Shown: positions 34,638-46,064, counted from the stretch's first letter. The stretch is DNA of 64,000 nt from Molossus alvarezi (GCA_037176705.1 JBAWUJ010000108.1:62001-126000); one strand, 5' to 3'. Numbers and translations are program-made. The notes: generated from the letters alone by a model not told the origin.

Positions 34638-34758
34638 AAAGCCTACAGCACCCGGCATTCCCAGGCGGTCTCCCATCCAAGTCCTGACCGGGCCCGACCC
34701 TGCTTAGCTTCCCAGATCCCACGAGATCGGGCGCGTTCAGGGTGGTATGGCCGGAGAC
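34638..34758 (-). rRNA. RNA5S: 5S ribosomal RNA, copy 59
   Basis: Consensus gene. Upstream spacer class D, G9. Confidence 0.94.
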
Positions 34759-35231
34759 GTTGGCGGCCGCCTCCAGGCGCCCTAAGAGTCCAGCGCCTGG
34801 GCTGGCAGCCCCCCGGGCAGCCCCCCCGGCCGCCAGGCGGAGCGCGGACCGGCCCCTCTCAGCTCTCGGGGACCCAGGCGCGCGGTCCGTCCCGCCCAGC
34901 CTCGAACGAGGTCCTCACCGCGGAGCTCGGCAGGCCGCGCATGCGCAGTCCAGGGGCCCCAAGGTCTGCGCCCGGGGGGCCGGGGGTCCGCCCCACGGGG
35001 CTGCGCTGCCCCACCGGGGGGGGGCGCGGGCGCCCGCGAGTTGCGGCGCCTTGCGCGGCGGCCTGCTGGTGTGCTGCTGGGGCGTGGGGGGATCCCCTCT
35101 GGGCCCCAGATTCCCTCGCTCGGCCCCCGGCGTGGGCTGGGGCGCGTGCGTGCGTGGGCTGCGTGGCCCTCGGCCCGAAGCGCGGCAGGTGCGCAGCTGG
35201 CTGGCTGTGGGGGGACCAAAAAGGAGCGGCC

Positions 35232-35352
35232 AAAGCCTACAGCACCCGGCATTCCCAGGCGGTCTCCCATCCAAGTCCTGACCGGGCCCGACCCTGCTTA
35301 GCTTCCCAGATCCCACGAGATCGGGTGCGTTCAGGGTGGTATGGCCGGAGAC
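35232..35352 (-). rRNA. RNA5S: 5S ribosomal RNA, copy 60 (G27A variant)
   Basis: G27A in the RNA, from T at 35326. Upstream spacer class B, G9. Confidence 0.94.
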
Positions 35353-35825
35353 GTTGGCGGCCGCCTCCAGGCGCCCTAAGAGTCCAGCGCCTGGGCTGGC
35401 AGCCCCCCGGGCAGCCCCCCCGGCCGCCAGGCGGAGCGCGGACCGGCCCCTCTCAGCTCTCGGGGACCCAGGCGCGCGGTCCGTCCCGCCCAGCCTCGAA
35501 CCAGGTCCTCACCGCGGAGCTCGGCAGGCCGCGCATGCGCAGTCCAGGGGCCCCAAGGTCTGCGCCCGGGGGGCCGGGGGTCCGCCCCACGGGGCTGCGC
35601 TGCCCCACCGGGGGGGGGCGCGGGCGCCCGCGAGTTGCGGCGCCTTGCGCGGCGGCCTGCTGGTGTGCTGCTGGGGCGTGGGGGGATCCCCTCTGGGCCC
35701 CAGAACCCCTCGCTCGGCCCCCGGCGTGGGCTGGGGCGCGTGCGTGCGTGGGCTGCGTGGCCCTCGGCCCGAAGCGCGGCAGGTGCGCAGCTGGCTGGCT
35801 GTGGGGGGACCAAAAAGGAGCGGCC

Positions 35826-35946
35826 AAAGCCTACAGCACCCGGCATTCCCAGGCGGTCTCCCATCCAAGTCCTGACCGGGCCCGACCCTGCTTAGCTTCC
35901 CAGATCCCACGAGATCGGGCGCGTTCAGGGTGGTATGGCCGGAGAC
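35826..35946 (-). rRNA. RNA5S: 5S ribosomal RNA, copy 61
   Basis: Consensus gene. Upstream spacer class C, G12, with a private G-to-A change at 36110. Confidence 0.94.
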
Positions 35947-36422
35947 GTTGGCGGCCGCCTCCAGGCGCCCTAAGAGTCCAGCGCCGGGGCTGGCAGCCCC
36001 CCGGGCAGCCCCCCCGGCCGCCAGGCGGAGCGCGGACCGGCCCCTCTCAGCTCTCGGGGACTTGGGCGCGCGGTCCGCCCCGCCCAGCCTCGAACCAGGT
36101 CCTCACCGCAGAGCTCGGCAGGCCGCGCATGCGCAGTCCAGGGGCCCCAAGGTCTGCGCCCGGGGGGCCGGGGGTCCGCCCCACGGGGCTGCGCTGCCCC
36201 ACCGGGGGGGGGGGGCGCGGGCGCCCGCGAGTTGCGGCGCCTTGCGCGGCGGCCTGCTGGTGTGCTGCTGGGGCGTGGGGGGATCCCCTCTGGGCCCCAG
36301 ATTCCCTCGCTCGGCCCCCGGCGTGGGCTGGGGCGCGTGCGTGCGTGGGCTGCGTGGCCTTCGGCCTGAAGCGCGGCAGGTGCGCAGCTGGCTGGCTGTG
36401 GGGGGACCAAAAAGGAGCGGCC

Positions 36423-36543
36423 AAAGCCTACAGCACCCGGCATTCCCAGGCGGTCTCCCATCCAAGTCCTGACCGGGCCCGACCCTGCTTAGCTTCCCAG
36501 ATCCCACGAGATCGGGCGCGTTCAGGGTGGTATGGCCGGAGAC
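36423..36543 (-). rRNA. RNA5S: 5S ribosomal RNA, copy 62
   Basis: Consensus gene. Upstream spacer class A, G13. Confidence 0.94.
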
Positions 36544-37020
36544 GTTGGCGGCCGCCTCCAGGCGCCCTAAGAGTCCAGCGCCTGGGCTGGCAGCCCCCCG
36601 GGCAGCCCCCCCGGCCGCCAGGCGGAGCGCGGACCGGCCCCTCTCAGCTCTCGGGGACCCAGGCGCGCGGTCCGTCCCGCCCAGCCTCGAACCAGGTCCT
36701 CACCGCGGAGCTCGGCAGGCCGCGCATGCGCAGTCCAGGGGCCCCAAGGTCTGCGCCCGGGGGGCCGGGGGTCCGCCCCACGGGGCTGCGCTGCCCCACC
36801 GGGGGGGGGGGGGCGCGGGCGCCCGCGAGTTGCGGCGCCTTGCGCGGCGGCCTGCTGGTGTGCTGCTGGGGCGTGGGGGGATCCCCTCTGGGCCCCAGAT
36901 TCCCTCGCTCGGCCCCCGGCGTGGGCTGGGGCGCGTGCGTGCGTGGGCTGCGTGGCCCTCGGCCCGAAGCGCGGCAGGTGCGCAGCTGGCTGGCTGTGGG
37001 GGGACCAAAAAGGAGCGGCC

Positions 37021-37141
37021 AAAGCCTACAGCACCCGGCATTCCCAGGCGGTCTCCCATCCAAGTCCTGACCGGGCCCGACCCTGCTTAGCTTCCCAGAT
37101 CCCACGAGATCGGGCGCGTTCAGGGTGGTATGGCCGGAGAC
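37021..37141 (-). rRNA. RNA5S: 5S ribosomal RNA, copy 63
   Basis: Consensus gene. Upstream spacer class A, G11. A private G-to-A change at 37148, position -7, destroys the NotI-type GCGGCCGC palindrome beside the start site. Confidence 0.94.
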
Positions 37142-37616
37142 GTTGGCAGCCGCCTCCAGGCGCCCTAAGAGTCCAGCGCCTGGGCTGGCAGCCCCCCGGG
37201 CAGCCCCCCCGGCCGCCAGGCGGAGCGCGGACCGGCCCCTCTCAGCTCTCGGGGACCCAGGCGCGCGGTCCGTCCCGCCCAGCCTCGAACCAGGTCCTCA
37301 CCGCGGAGCTCGGCAGGCCGCGCATGCGCAGTCCAGGGGCCCCAAGGTCTGCGCCCGGGGGGCCGGGGGTCCGCCCCACGGGGCTGCGCTGCCCCACCGG
37401 GGGGGGGGGCGCGGGCGCCCGCGAGTTGCGGCGCCTTGCGCGGCGGCCTGCTGGTGTGCTGCTGGGGCGTGGGGGGATCCCCTCTGGGCCCCAGATTCCC
37501 TCGCTCGGCCCCCGGCGTGGGCTGGGGCGCGTGCGTGCGTGGGCTGCGTGGCCCTCGGCCCGAAGCGCGGCAGGTGCGCAGCTGGCTGGCTGTGGGGGGA
37601 CCAAAAAGGAGCGGCC

Positions 37617-37737
37617 AAAGCCTACAGCACCCGGCATTCCCAGGCGGTCTCCCATCCAAGTCCTGACCGGGCCCGACCCTGCTTAGCTTCCCAGATCCCA
37701 CGAGATCGGGCGCGTTCAGGGTGGTATGGCCGGAGAC
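37617..37737 (-). rRNA. RNA5S: 5S ribosomal RNA, copy 64
   Basis: Consensus gene. Upstream spacer class F, G10. Confidence 0.94.
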
Positions 37738-38211
37738 GTTGGCGGCCGCCTCCAGGCGCCCTAAGAGTCCAGCGCCTGGGCTGGCAGCCCCCCGGGCAGC
37801 CCCCCCGGCCGCCAGGCGGAGCGCGGACCGGCCCCTCTCAGCTCTCGGGGACCCAGGCGCGCGGTCCGTCCCGCCCAGCCTCGAACCAGGTCCTCACCGC
37901 GGAGCTCGGCAGGCCGCGCATGCGCAGTCCAGGGGCCCCAAGGTCTGCGCCCGGGGGGCCGGGGGTCCGCCCCACGGGGCTGCGCTGCCCCACCGGGGGG
38001 GGGGCGCGGGCGCCCGCGAGTTGCGGCGCCTTGCGCGGCGGCCTGCTGGTGTGCTGCTGGGGCGTGGGGGGATCCCCTCTGGGCCCCAGATTCCCTCGCT
38101 CGGCCCCCGGCGTGGGCTGGGGCGCGTGCGTGCGTGGGCTGCGTGGCCTTCGGCCTGAAGCGCGGCAGGTGCGCAGCTGGCTGGCTGTGGGGGGACCAAA
38201 AAGGAGCGGCC

Positions 38212-38332
38212 AAAGCCTACAGCACCCGGCATTCCCAGGCGGTCTCCCATCCAAGTCCTGACCGGGCCCGACCCTGCTTAGCTTCCCAGATCCCACGAGA
38301 TCGGGCGCGTTCAGGGTGGTATGGCCGGAGAC
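38212..38332 (-). rRNA. RNA5S: 5S ribosomal RNA, copy 65
   Basis: Consensus gene. Upstream spacer class A, G10. Confidence 0.94.
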
Positions 38333-38806
38333 GTTGGCGGCCGCCTCCAGGCGCCCTAAGAGTCCAGCGCCTGGGCTGGCAGCCCCCCGGGCAGCCCCCC
38401 CGGCCGCCAGGCGGAGCGCGGACCGGCCCCTCTCAGCTCTCGGGGACCCAGGCGCGCGGTCCGTCCCGCCCAGCCTCGAACCAGGTCCTCACCGCGGAGC
38501 TCGGCAGGCCGCGCATGCGCAGTCCAGGGGCCCCAAGGTCTGCGCCCGGGGGGCCGGGGGTCCGCCCCACGGGGCTGCGCTGCCCCACCGGGGGGGGGGC
38601 GCGGGCGCCCGCGAGTTGCGGCGCCTTGCGCGGCGGCCTGCTGGTGTGCTGCTGGGGCGTGGGGGGATCCCCTCTGGGCCCCAGATTCCCTCGCTCGGCC
38701 CCCGGCGTGGGCTGGGGCGCGTGCGTGCGTGGGCTGCGTGGCCCTCGGCCCGAAGCGCGGCAGGTGCGCAGCTGGCTGGCTGTGGGGGGACCAAAAAGGA
38801 GCGGCC

Positions 38807-38927
38807 AAAGCCTACAGCACCCGGCATTCCCAGGCGGTCTCCCATCCAAGTCCTGACCGGGCCCGACCCTGCTTAGCTTCCCAGATCCCACGAGATCGGG
38901 CGCGTTCAGGGTGGTATGGCCGGAGAC
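38807..38927 (-). rRNA. RNA5S: 5S ribosomal RNA, copy 66
   Basis: Consensus gene. Upstream spacer is a D/E hybrid, G9: the D mark on the promoter side, then both E marks. It is the only such unit. Confidence 0.94.
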
Positions 38928-39400
38928 GTTGGCGGCCGCCTCCAGGCGCCCTAAGAGTCCAGCGCCTGGGCTGGCAGCCCCCCGGGCAGCCCCCCCGGCC
39001 GCCAGGCGGAGCGCGGACCGGCCCCTCTCAGCTCTCGGGGACCCAGGCGCGCGGTCCGTCCCGCCCAGCCTCGAACGAGGTCCTCACCGCGGAGCTCGGC
39101 AGGCCGCGCATGCGCAGTCCAGGGGCCCCAAGGTCTGCGCCCGGGGGGCCGGGGGTCCGCCCCACGGGGCTGCGCTGCCCCACCGGGGGGGGGCGCGGGC
39201 GCCCGCCAGTTGCGGCGCCTTGCGCGGCGGCCTGCTGGTGTGCTGCTGGGGCGTGGGGGGATCCCCTCTGGGCCCCAGATTCCCTCGCTCGGCCCCCGGC
39301 GTGGGCTGGGGCGCGTGCGTGCGTGGGCTGCGTGGCCCTGGGCCTGAAGCGCGGCAGGTGCGCAGCTGGCTGGCTGTGGGGGGACCAAAAAGGAGCGGCC

Positions 39401-39521
39401 AAAGCCTACAGCACCCGGCATTCCCAGGCGGTCTCCCATCCAAGTCCTGACCGGGCCCGACCCTGCTTAGCTTCCCAGATCCCACGAGATCGGGCGCGTT
39501 CAGGGTGGTATGGCCGGAGAC
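39401..39521 (-). rRNA. RNA5S: 5S ribosomal RNA, copy 67
   Basis: Consensus gene. Upstream spacer class A, G9. Confidence 0.94.
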
Positions 39522-39994
39522 GTTGGCGGCCGCCTCCAGGCGCCCTAAGAGTCCAGCGCCTGGGCTGGCAGCCCCCCGGGCAGCCCCCCCGGCCGCCAGG
39601 CGGAGCGCGGACCGGCCCCTCTCAGCTCTCGGGGACCCAGGCGCGCGGTCCGTCCCGCCCAGCCTCGAACCAGGTCCTCACCGCGGAGCTCGGCAGGCCG
39701 CGCATGCGCAGTCCAGGGGCCCCAAGGTCTGCGCCCGGGGGGCCGGGGGTCCGCCCCACGGGGCTGCGCTGCCCCACCGGGGGGGGGCGCGGGCGCCCGC
39801 GAGTTGCGGCGCCTTGCGCGGCGGCCTGCTGGTGTGCTGCTGGGGCGTGGGGGGATCCCCTCTGGGCCCCAGATTCCCTCGCTCGGCCCCCGGCGTGGGC
39901 TGGGGCGCGTGCGTGCGTGGGCTGCGTGGCCCTCGGCCCGAAGCGCGGCAGGTGCGCAGCTGGCTGGCTGTGGGGGGACCAAAAAGGAGCGGCC

Positions 39995-40115
39995 AAAGCC
40001 TACAGCACCCGGCATTCCCAGGCGGTCTCCCATCCAAGTCCTGACCGGGCCCGACCCTGCTTAGCTTCCCAGATCCCACGAGATCGGGCGCGTTCAGGGT
40101 GGTATGGCCGGAGAC
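39995..40115 (-). rRNA. RNA5S: 5S ribosomal RNA, copy 68
   Basis: Consensus gene. Upstream spacer class D, G9. Confidence 0.94.
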
Positions 40116-40588
40116 GTTGGCGGCCGCCTCCAGGCGCCCTAAGAGTCCAGCGCCTGGGCTGGCAGCCCCCCGGGCAGCCCCCCCGGCCGCCAGGCGGAGC
40201 GCGGACCGGCCCCTCTCAGCTCTCGGGGACCCAGGCGCGCGGTCCGTCCCGCCCAGCCTCGAACGAGGTCCTCACCGCGGAGCTCGGCAGGCCGCGCATG
40301 CGCAGTCCAGGGGCCCCAAGGTCTGCGCCCGGGGGGCCGGGGGTCCGCCCCACGGGGCTGCGCTGCCCCACCGGGGGGGGGCGCGGGCGCCCGCGAGTTG
40401 CGGCGCCTTGCGCGGCGGCCTGCTGGTGTGCTGCTGGGGCGTGGGGGGATCCCCTCTGGGCCCCAGATTCCCTCGCTCGGCCCCCGGCGTGGGCTGGGGC
40501 GCGTGCGTGCGTGGGCTGCGTGGCCCTCGGCCCGAAGCGCGGCAGGTGCGCAGCTGGCTGGCTGTGGGGGGACCAAAAAGGAGCGGCC

Positions 40589-40709
40589 AAAGCCTACAGC
40601 ACCCGGCATTCCCAGGCGGTCTCCCATCCAAGTCCTGACCGGGCCCGACCCTGCTTAGCTTCCCAGATCCCACGAGATCGGGTGCGTTCAGGGTGGTATG
40701 GCCGGAGAC
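40589..40709 (-). rRNA. RNA5S: 5S ribosomal RNA, copy 69 (G27A variant)
   Basis: G27A in the RNA, from T at 40683. Upstream spacer class B, G9. It lies nine units from copy 60. Confidence 0.94.
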
Positions 40710-41182
40710 GTTGGCGGCCGCCTCCAGGCGCCCTAAGAGTCCAGCGCCTGGGCTGGCAGCCCCCCGGGCAGCCCCCCCGGCCGCCAGGCGGAGCGCGGAC
40801 CGGCCCCTCTCAGCTCTCGGGGACCCAGGCGCGCGGTCCGTCCCGCCCAGCCTCGAACCAGGTCCTCACCGCGGAGCTCGGCAGGCCGCGCATGCGCAGT
40901 CCAGGGGCCCCAAGGTCTGCGCCCGGGGGGCCGGGGGTCCGCCCCACGGGGCTGCGCTGCCCCACCGGGGGGGGGCGCGGGCGCCCGCGAGTTGCGGCGC
41001 CTTGCGCGGCGGCCTGCTGGTGTGCTGCTGGGGCGTGGGGGGATCCCCTCTGGGCCCCAGAACCCCTCGCTCGGCCCCCGGCGTGGGCTGGGGCGCGTGC
41101 GTGCGTGGGCTGCGTGGCCCTCGGCCCGAAGCGCGGCAGGTGCGCAGCTGGCTGGCTGTGGGGGGACCAAAAAGGAGCGGCC

Positions 41183-41303
41183 AAAGCCTACAGCACCCGG
41201 CATTCCCAGGCGGTCTCCCATCCAAGTCCTGACCGGGCCCGACCCTGCTTAGCTTCCCAGATCCCACGAGATCGGGCGCGTTCAGGGTGGTATGGCCGGA
41301 GAC
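41183..41303 (-). rRNA. RNA5S: 5S ribosomal RNA, copy 70
   Basis: Consensus gene. Upstream spacer class C, G12. Confidence 0.94.
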
Positions 41304-41779
41304 GTTGGCGGCCGCCTCCAGGCGCCCTAAGAGTCCAGCGCCGGGGCTGGCAGCCCCCCGGGCAGCCCCCCCGGCCGCCAGGCGGAGCGCGGACCGGCCC
41401 CTCTCAGCTCTCGGGGACTTGGGCGCGCGGTCCGCCCCGCCCAGCCTCGAACCAGGTCCTCACCGCGGAGCTCGGCAGGCCGCGCATGCGCAGTCCAGGG
41501 GCCCCAAGGTCTGCGCCCGGGGGGCCGGGGGTCCGCCCCACGGGGCTGCGCTGCCCCACCGGGGGGGGGGGGCGCGGGCGCCCGCGAGTTGCGGCGCCTT
41601 GCGCGGCGGCCTGCTGGTGTGCTGCTGGGGCGTGGGGGGATCCCCTCTGGGCCCCAGATTCCCTCGCTCGGCCCCCGGCGTGGGCTGGGGCGCGTGCGTG
41701 CGTGGGCTGCGTGGCCTTCGGCCTGAAGCGCGGCAGGTGCGCAGCTGGCTGGCTGTGGGGGGACCAAAAAGGAGCGGCC

Positions 41780-41900
41780 AAAGCCTACAGCACCCGGCAT
41801 TCCCAGGCGGTCTCCCATCCAAGTCCTGACCGGGCCCGACCCTGCTTAGCTTCCCAGATCCCACGAGATCGGGCGCGTTCAGGGTGGTATGGCCGGAGAC
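41780..41900 (-). rRNA. RNA5S: 5S ribosomal RNA, copy 71
   Basis: Consensus gene. Upstream spacer class A, G12. Confidence 0.94.
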
Positions 41901-42376
41901 GTTGGCGGCCGCCTCCAGGCGCCCTAAGAGTCCAGCGCCTGGGCTGGCAGCCCCCCGGGCAGCCCCCCCGGCCGCCAGGCGGAGCGCGGACCGGCCCCTC
42001 TCAGCTCTCGGGGACCCAGGCGCGCGGTCCGTCCCGCCCAGCCTCGAACCAGGTCCTCACCGCGGAGCTCGGCAGGCCGCGCATGCGCAGTCCAGGGGCC
42101 CCAAGGTCTGCGCCCGGGGGGCCGGGGGTCCGCCCCACGGGGCTGCGCTGCCCCACCGGGGGGGGGGGGCGCGGGCGCCCGCGAGTTGCGGCGCCTTGCG
42201 CGGCGGCCTGCTGGTGTGCTGCTGGGGCGTGGGGGGATCCCCTCTGGGCCCCAGATTCCCTCGCTCGGCCCCCGGCGTGGGCTGGGGCGCGTGCGTGCGT
42301 GGGCTGCGTGGCCCTCGGCCCGAAGCGCGGCAGGTGCGCAGCTGGCTGGCTGTGGGGGGACCAAAAAGGAGCGGCC

Positions 42377-42497
42377 AAAGCCTACAGCACCCGGCATTCC
42401 CAGGCGGTCTCCCATCCAAGTCCTGACCGGGCCCGACCCTGCTTAGCTTCCCAGATCCCACGAGATCGGGCGCGTTCAGGGTGGTATGGCCGGAGAC
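42377..42497 (-). rRNA. RNA5S: 5S ribosomal RNA, copy 72
   Basis: Consensus gene. Upstream spacer class A, G11. Confidence 0.94.
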
Positions 42498-42972
42498 GTT
42501 GGCGGCCGCCTCCAGGCGCCCTAAGAGTCCAGCGCCTGGGCTGGCAGCCCCCCGGGCAGCCCCCCCGGCCGCCAGGCGGAGCGCGGACCGGCCCCTCTCA
42601 GCTCTCGGGGACCCAGGCGCGCGGTCCGTCCCGCCCAGCCTCGAACCAGGTCCTCACCGCGGAGCTCGGCAGGCCGCGCATGCGCAGTCCAGGGGCCCCA
42701 AGGTCTGCGCCCGGGGGGCCGGGGGTCCGCCCCACGGGGCTGCGCTGCCCCACCGGGGGGGGGGGCGCGGGCGCCCGCGAGTTGCGGCGCCTTGCGCGGC
42801 GGCCTGCTGGTGTGCTGCTGGGGCGTGGGGGGATCCCCTCTGGGCCCCAGATTCCCTCGCTCGGCCCCCGGCGTGGGCTGGGGCGCGTGCGTGCGTGGGC
42901 TGCGTGGCCCTCGGCCCGAAGCGCGGCAGGTGCGCAGCTGGCTGGCTGTGGGGGGACCAAAAAGGAGCGGCC

Positions 42973-43093
42973 AAAGCCTACAGCACCCGGCATTCCCAGG
43001 CGGTCTCCCATCCAAGTCCTGACCGGGCCCGACCCTGCTTAGCTTCCCAGATCCCACGAGATCGGGCGCGTTCAGGGTGGTATGGCCGGAGAC
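42973..43093 (-). rRNA. RNA5S: 5S ribosomal RNA, copy 73
   Basis: Consensus gene. Upstream spacer class A, G10. Copies 70-73 step down G12, G12, G11, G10. Confidence 0.94.
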
Positions 43094-43567
43094 GTTGGCG
43101 GCCGCCTCCAGGCGCCCTAAGAGTCCAGCGCCTGGGCTGGCAGCCCCCCGGGCAGCCCCCCCGGCCGCCAGGCGGAGCGCGGACCGGCCCCTCTCAGCTC
43201 TCGGGGACCCAGGCGCGCGGTCCGTCCCGCCCAGCCTCGAACCAGGTCCTCACCGCGGAGCTCGGCAGGCCGCGCATGCGCAGTCCAGGGGCCCCAAGGT
43301 CTGCGCCCGGGGGGCCGGGGGTCCGCCCCACGGGGCTGCGCTGCCCCACCGGGGGGGGGGCGCGGGCGCCCGCGAGTTGCGGCGCCTTGCGCGGCGGCCT
43401 GCTGGTGTGCTGCTGGGGCGTGGGGGGATCCCCTCTGGGCCCCAGATTCCCTCGCTCGGCCCCCGGCGTGGGCTGGGGCGCGTGCGTGCGTGGGCTGCGT
43501 GGCCCTCGGCCCGAAGCGCGGCAGGTGCGCAGCTGGCTGGCTGTGGGGGGACCAAAAAGGAGCGGCC

Positions 43568-43688
43568 AAAGCCTACAGCACCCGGCATTCCCAGGCGGTC
43601 TCCCATCCAAGTCCTGACCGGGCCCGACCCTGCTTAGCTTCCCAGATCCCACGAGATCGGGCGCGTTCAGGGTGGTATGGCCGGAGAC
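43568..43688 (-). rRNA. RNA5S: 5S ribosomal RNA, copy 74
   Basis: Consensus gene. Upstream spacer class D, G9. Confidence 0.94.
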
Positions 43689-44161
43689 GTTGGCGGCCGC
43701 CTCCAGGCGCCCTAAGAGTCCAGCGCCTGGGCTGGCAGCCCCCCGGGCAGCCCCCCCGGCCGCCAGGCGGAGCGCGGACCGGCCCCTCTCAGCTCTCGGG
43801 GACCCAGGCGCGCGGTCCGTCCCGCCCAGCCTCGAACGAGGTCCTCACCGCGGAGCTCGGCAGGCCGCGCATGCGCAGTCCAGGGGCCCCAAGGTCTGCG
43901 CCCGGGGGGCCGGGGGTCCGCCCCACGGGGCTGCGCTGCCCCACCGGGGGGGGGCGCGGGCGCCCGCGAGTTGCGGCGCCTTGCGCGGCGGCCTGCTGGT
44001 GTGCTGCTGGGGCGTGGGGGGATCCCCTCTGGGCCCCAGATTCCCTCGCTCGGCCCCCGGCGTGGGCTGGGGCGCGTGCGTGCGTGGGCTGCGTGGCCCT
44101 CGGCCCGAAGCGCGGCAGGTGCGCAGCTGGCTGGCTGTGGGGGGACCAAAAAGGAGCGGCC

Positions 44162-44282
44162 AAAGCCTACAGCACCCGGCATTCCCAGGCGGTCTCCCAT
44201 CCAAGTCCTGACCGGGCCCGACCCTGCTTAGCTTCCCAGATCCCACGAGATCGGGCGCGTTCAGGGTGGTATGGCCGGAGAC
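44162..44282 (-). rRNA. RNA5S: 5S ribosomal RNA, copy 75
   Basis: Consensus gene. Upstream spacer class E, G9. Confidence 0.94.
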
Positions 44283-44755
44283 GTTGGCGGCCGCCTCCAG
44301 GCGCCCTAAGAGTCCAGCGCCTGGGCTGGCAGCCCCCCGGGCAGCCCCCCCGGCCGCCAGGCGGAGCGCGGACCGGCCCCTCTCAGCTCTCGGGGACCCA
44401 GGCGCGCGGTCCGTCCCGCCCAGCCTCGAACCAGGTCCTCACCGCGGAGCTCGGCAGGCCGCGCATGCGCAGTCCAGGGGCCCCAAGGTCTGCGCCCGGG
44501 GGGCCGGGGGTCCGCCCCACGGGGCTGCGCTGCCCCACCGGGGGGGGGCGCGGGCGCCCGCCAGTTGCGGCGCCTTGCGCGGCGGCCTGCTGGTGTGCTG
44601 CTGGGGCGTGGGGGGATCCCCTCTGGGCCCCAGATTCCCTCGCTCGGCCCCCGGCGTGGGCTGGGGCGCGTGCGTGCGTGGGCTGCGTGGCCCTGGGCCT
44701 GAAGCGCGGCAGGTGCGCAGCTGGCTGGCTGTGGGGGGACCAAAAAGGAGCGGCC

Positions 44756-44876
44756 AAAGCCTACAGCACCCGGCATTCCCAGGCGGTCTCCCATCCAAGT
44801 CCTGACCAGGCCCGACCCTGCTTAGCTTCCCAGATCCCACGAGATCGGGCGCGTTCAGGGTGGTATGGCCGGAGAC
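44756..44876 (-). rRNA. RNA5S: 5S ribosomal RNA, copy 76 (position 69 canonical T)
   Basis: The only copy with A on the plus strand at 44808, which is T69 in the RNA sense. That restores the mammalian base in the intermediate element; all others have C. Upstream spacer class A, G9. Confidence 0.94.
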
Positions 44877-45349
44877 GTTGGCGGCCGCCTCCAGGCGCCC
44901 TAAGAGTCCAGCGCCTGGGCTGGCAGCCCCCCGGGCAGCCCCCCCGGCCGCCAGGCGGAGCGCGGACCGGCCCCTCTCAGCTCTCGGGGACCCAGGCGCG
45001 CGGTCCGTCCCGCCCAGCCTCGAACCAGGTCCTCACCGCGGAGCTCGGCAGGCCGCGCATGCGCAGTCCAGGGGCCCCAAGGTCTGCGCCCGGGGGGCCG
45101 GGGGTCCGCCCCACGGGGCTGCGCTGCCCCACCGGGGGGGGGCGCGGGCGCCCGCGAGTTGCGGCGCCTTGCGCGGCGGCCTGCTGGTGTGCTGCTGGGG
45201 CGTGGGGGGATCCCCTCTGGGCCCCAGATTCCCTCGCTCGGCCCCCGGCGTGGGCTGGGGCGCGTGCGTGCGTGGGCTGCGTGGCCCTCGGCCCGAAGCG
45301 CGGCAGGTGCGCAGCTGGCTGGCTGTGGGGGGACCAAAAAGGAGCGGCC

Positions 45350-45470
45350 AAAGCCTACAGCACCCGGCATTCCCAGGCGGTCTCCCATCCAAGTCCTGAC
45401 CGGGCCCGACCCTGCTTAGCTTCCCAGATCCCACGAGATCGGGCGCGTTCAGGGTGGTATGGCCGGAGAC
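45350..45470 (-). rRNA. RNA5S: 5S ribosomal RNA, copy 77
   Basis: Consensus gene. Upstream spacer class D, G9; the last D unit in the window. Confidence 0.94.
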
Positions 45471-45943
45471 GTTGGCGGCCGCCTCCAGGCGCCCTAAGAG
45501 TCCAGCGCCTGGGCTGGCAGCCCCCCGGGCAGCCCCCCCGGCCGCCAGGCGGAGCGCGGACCGGCCCCTCTCAGCTCTCGGGGACCCAGGCGCGCGGTCC
45601 GTCCCGCCCAGCCTCGAACGAGGTCCTCACCGCGGAGCTCGGCAGGCCGCGCATGCGCAGTCCAGGGGCCCCAAGGTCTGCGCCCGGGGGGCCGGGGGTC
45701 CGCCCCACGGGGCTGCGCTGCCCCACCGGGGGGGGGCGCGGGCGCCCGCGAGTTGCGGCGCCTTGCGCGGCGGCCTGCTGGTGTGCTGCTGGGGCGTGGG
45801 GGGATCCCCTCTGGGCCCCAGATTCCCTCGCTCGGCCCCCGGCGTGGGCTGGGGCGCGTGCGTGCGTGGGCTGCGTGGCCCTCGGCCCGAAGCGCGGCAG
45901 GTGCGCAGCTGGCTGGCTGTGGGGGGACCAAAAAGGAGCGGCC

Positions 45944-46064
45944 AAAGCCTACAGCACCCGGCATTCCCAGGCGGTCTCCCATCCAAGTCCTGACCGGGCC
46001 CGACCCTGCTTAGCTTCCCAGATCCCACGAGATCGGGCGCGTTCAGGGTGGTATGGCCGGAGAC
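45944..46064 (-). rRNA. RNA5S: 5S ribosomal RNA, copy 78
   Basis: Consensus gene. Upstream spacer class A, G9. Confidence 0.94.

Larger units (their letters stand above)
33450..43567 (-). repeat. higher-order repeat pair within the 5S array (copies 57-65 and 66-73)
   Basis: Two adjacent blocks share the class order E, A, D, B with G27A, C with G12, then long-G A or F units. Copies 57-65 span 33450-38806 and copies 66-73 span 38807-43567; the second starts with a D/E hybrid in the E place. Partial versions occur at copies 5-16, 34-40, 51-56 and 75-83. The pattern implies duplication of blocks of about eight or nine units, not only single units. Confidence 0.7.
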
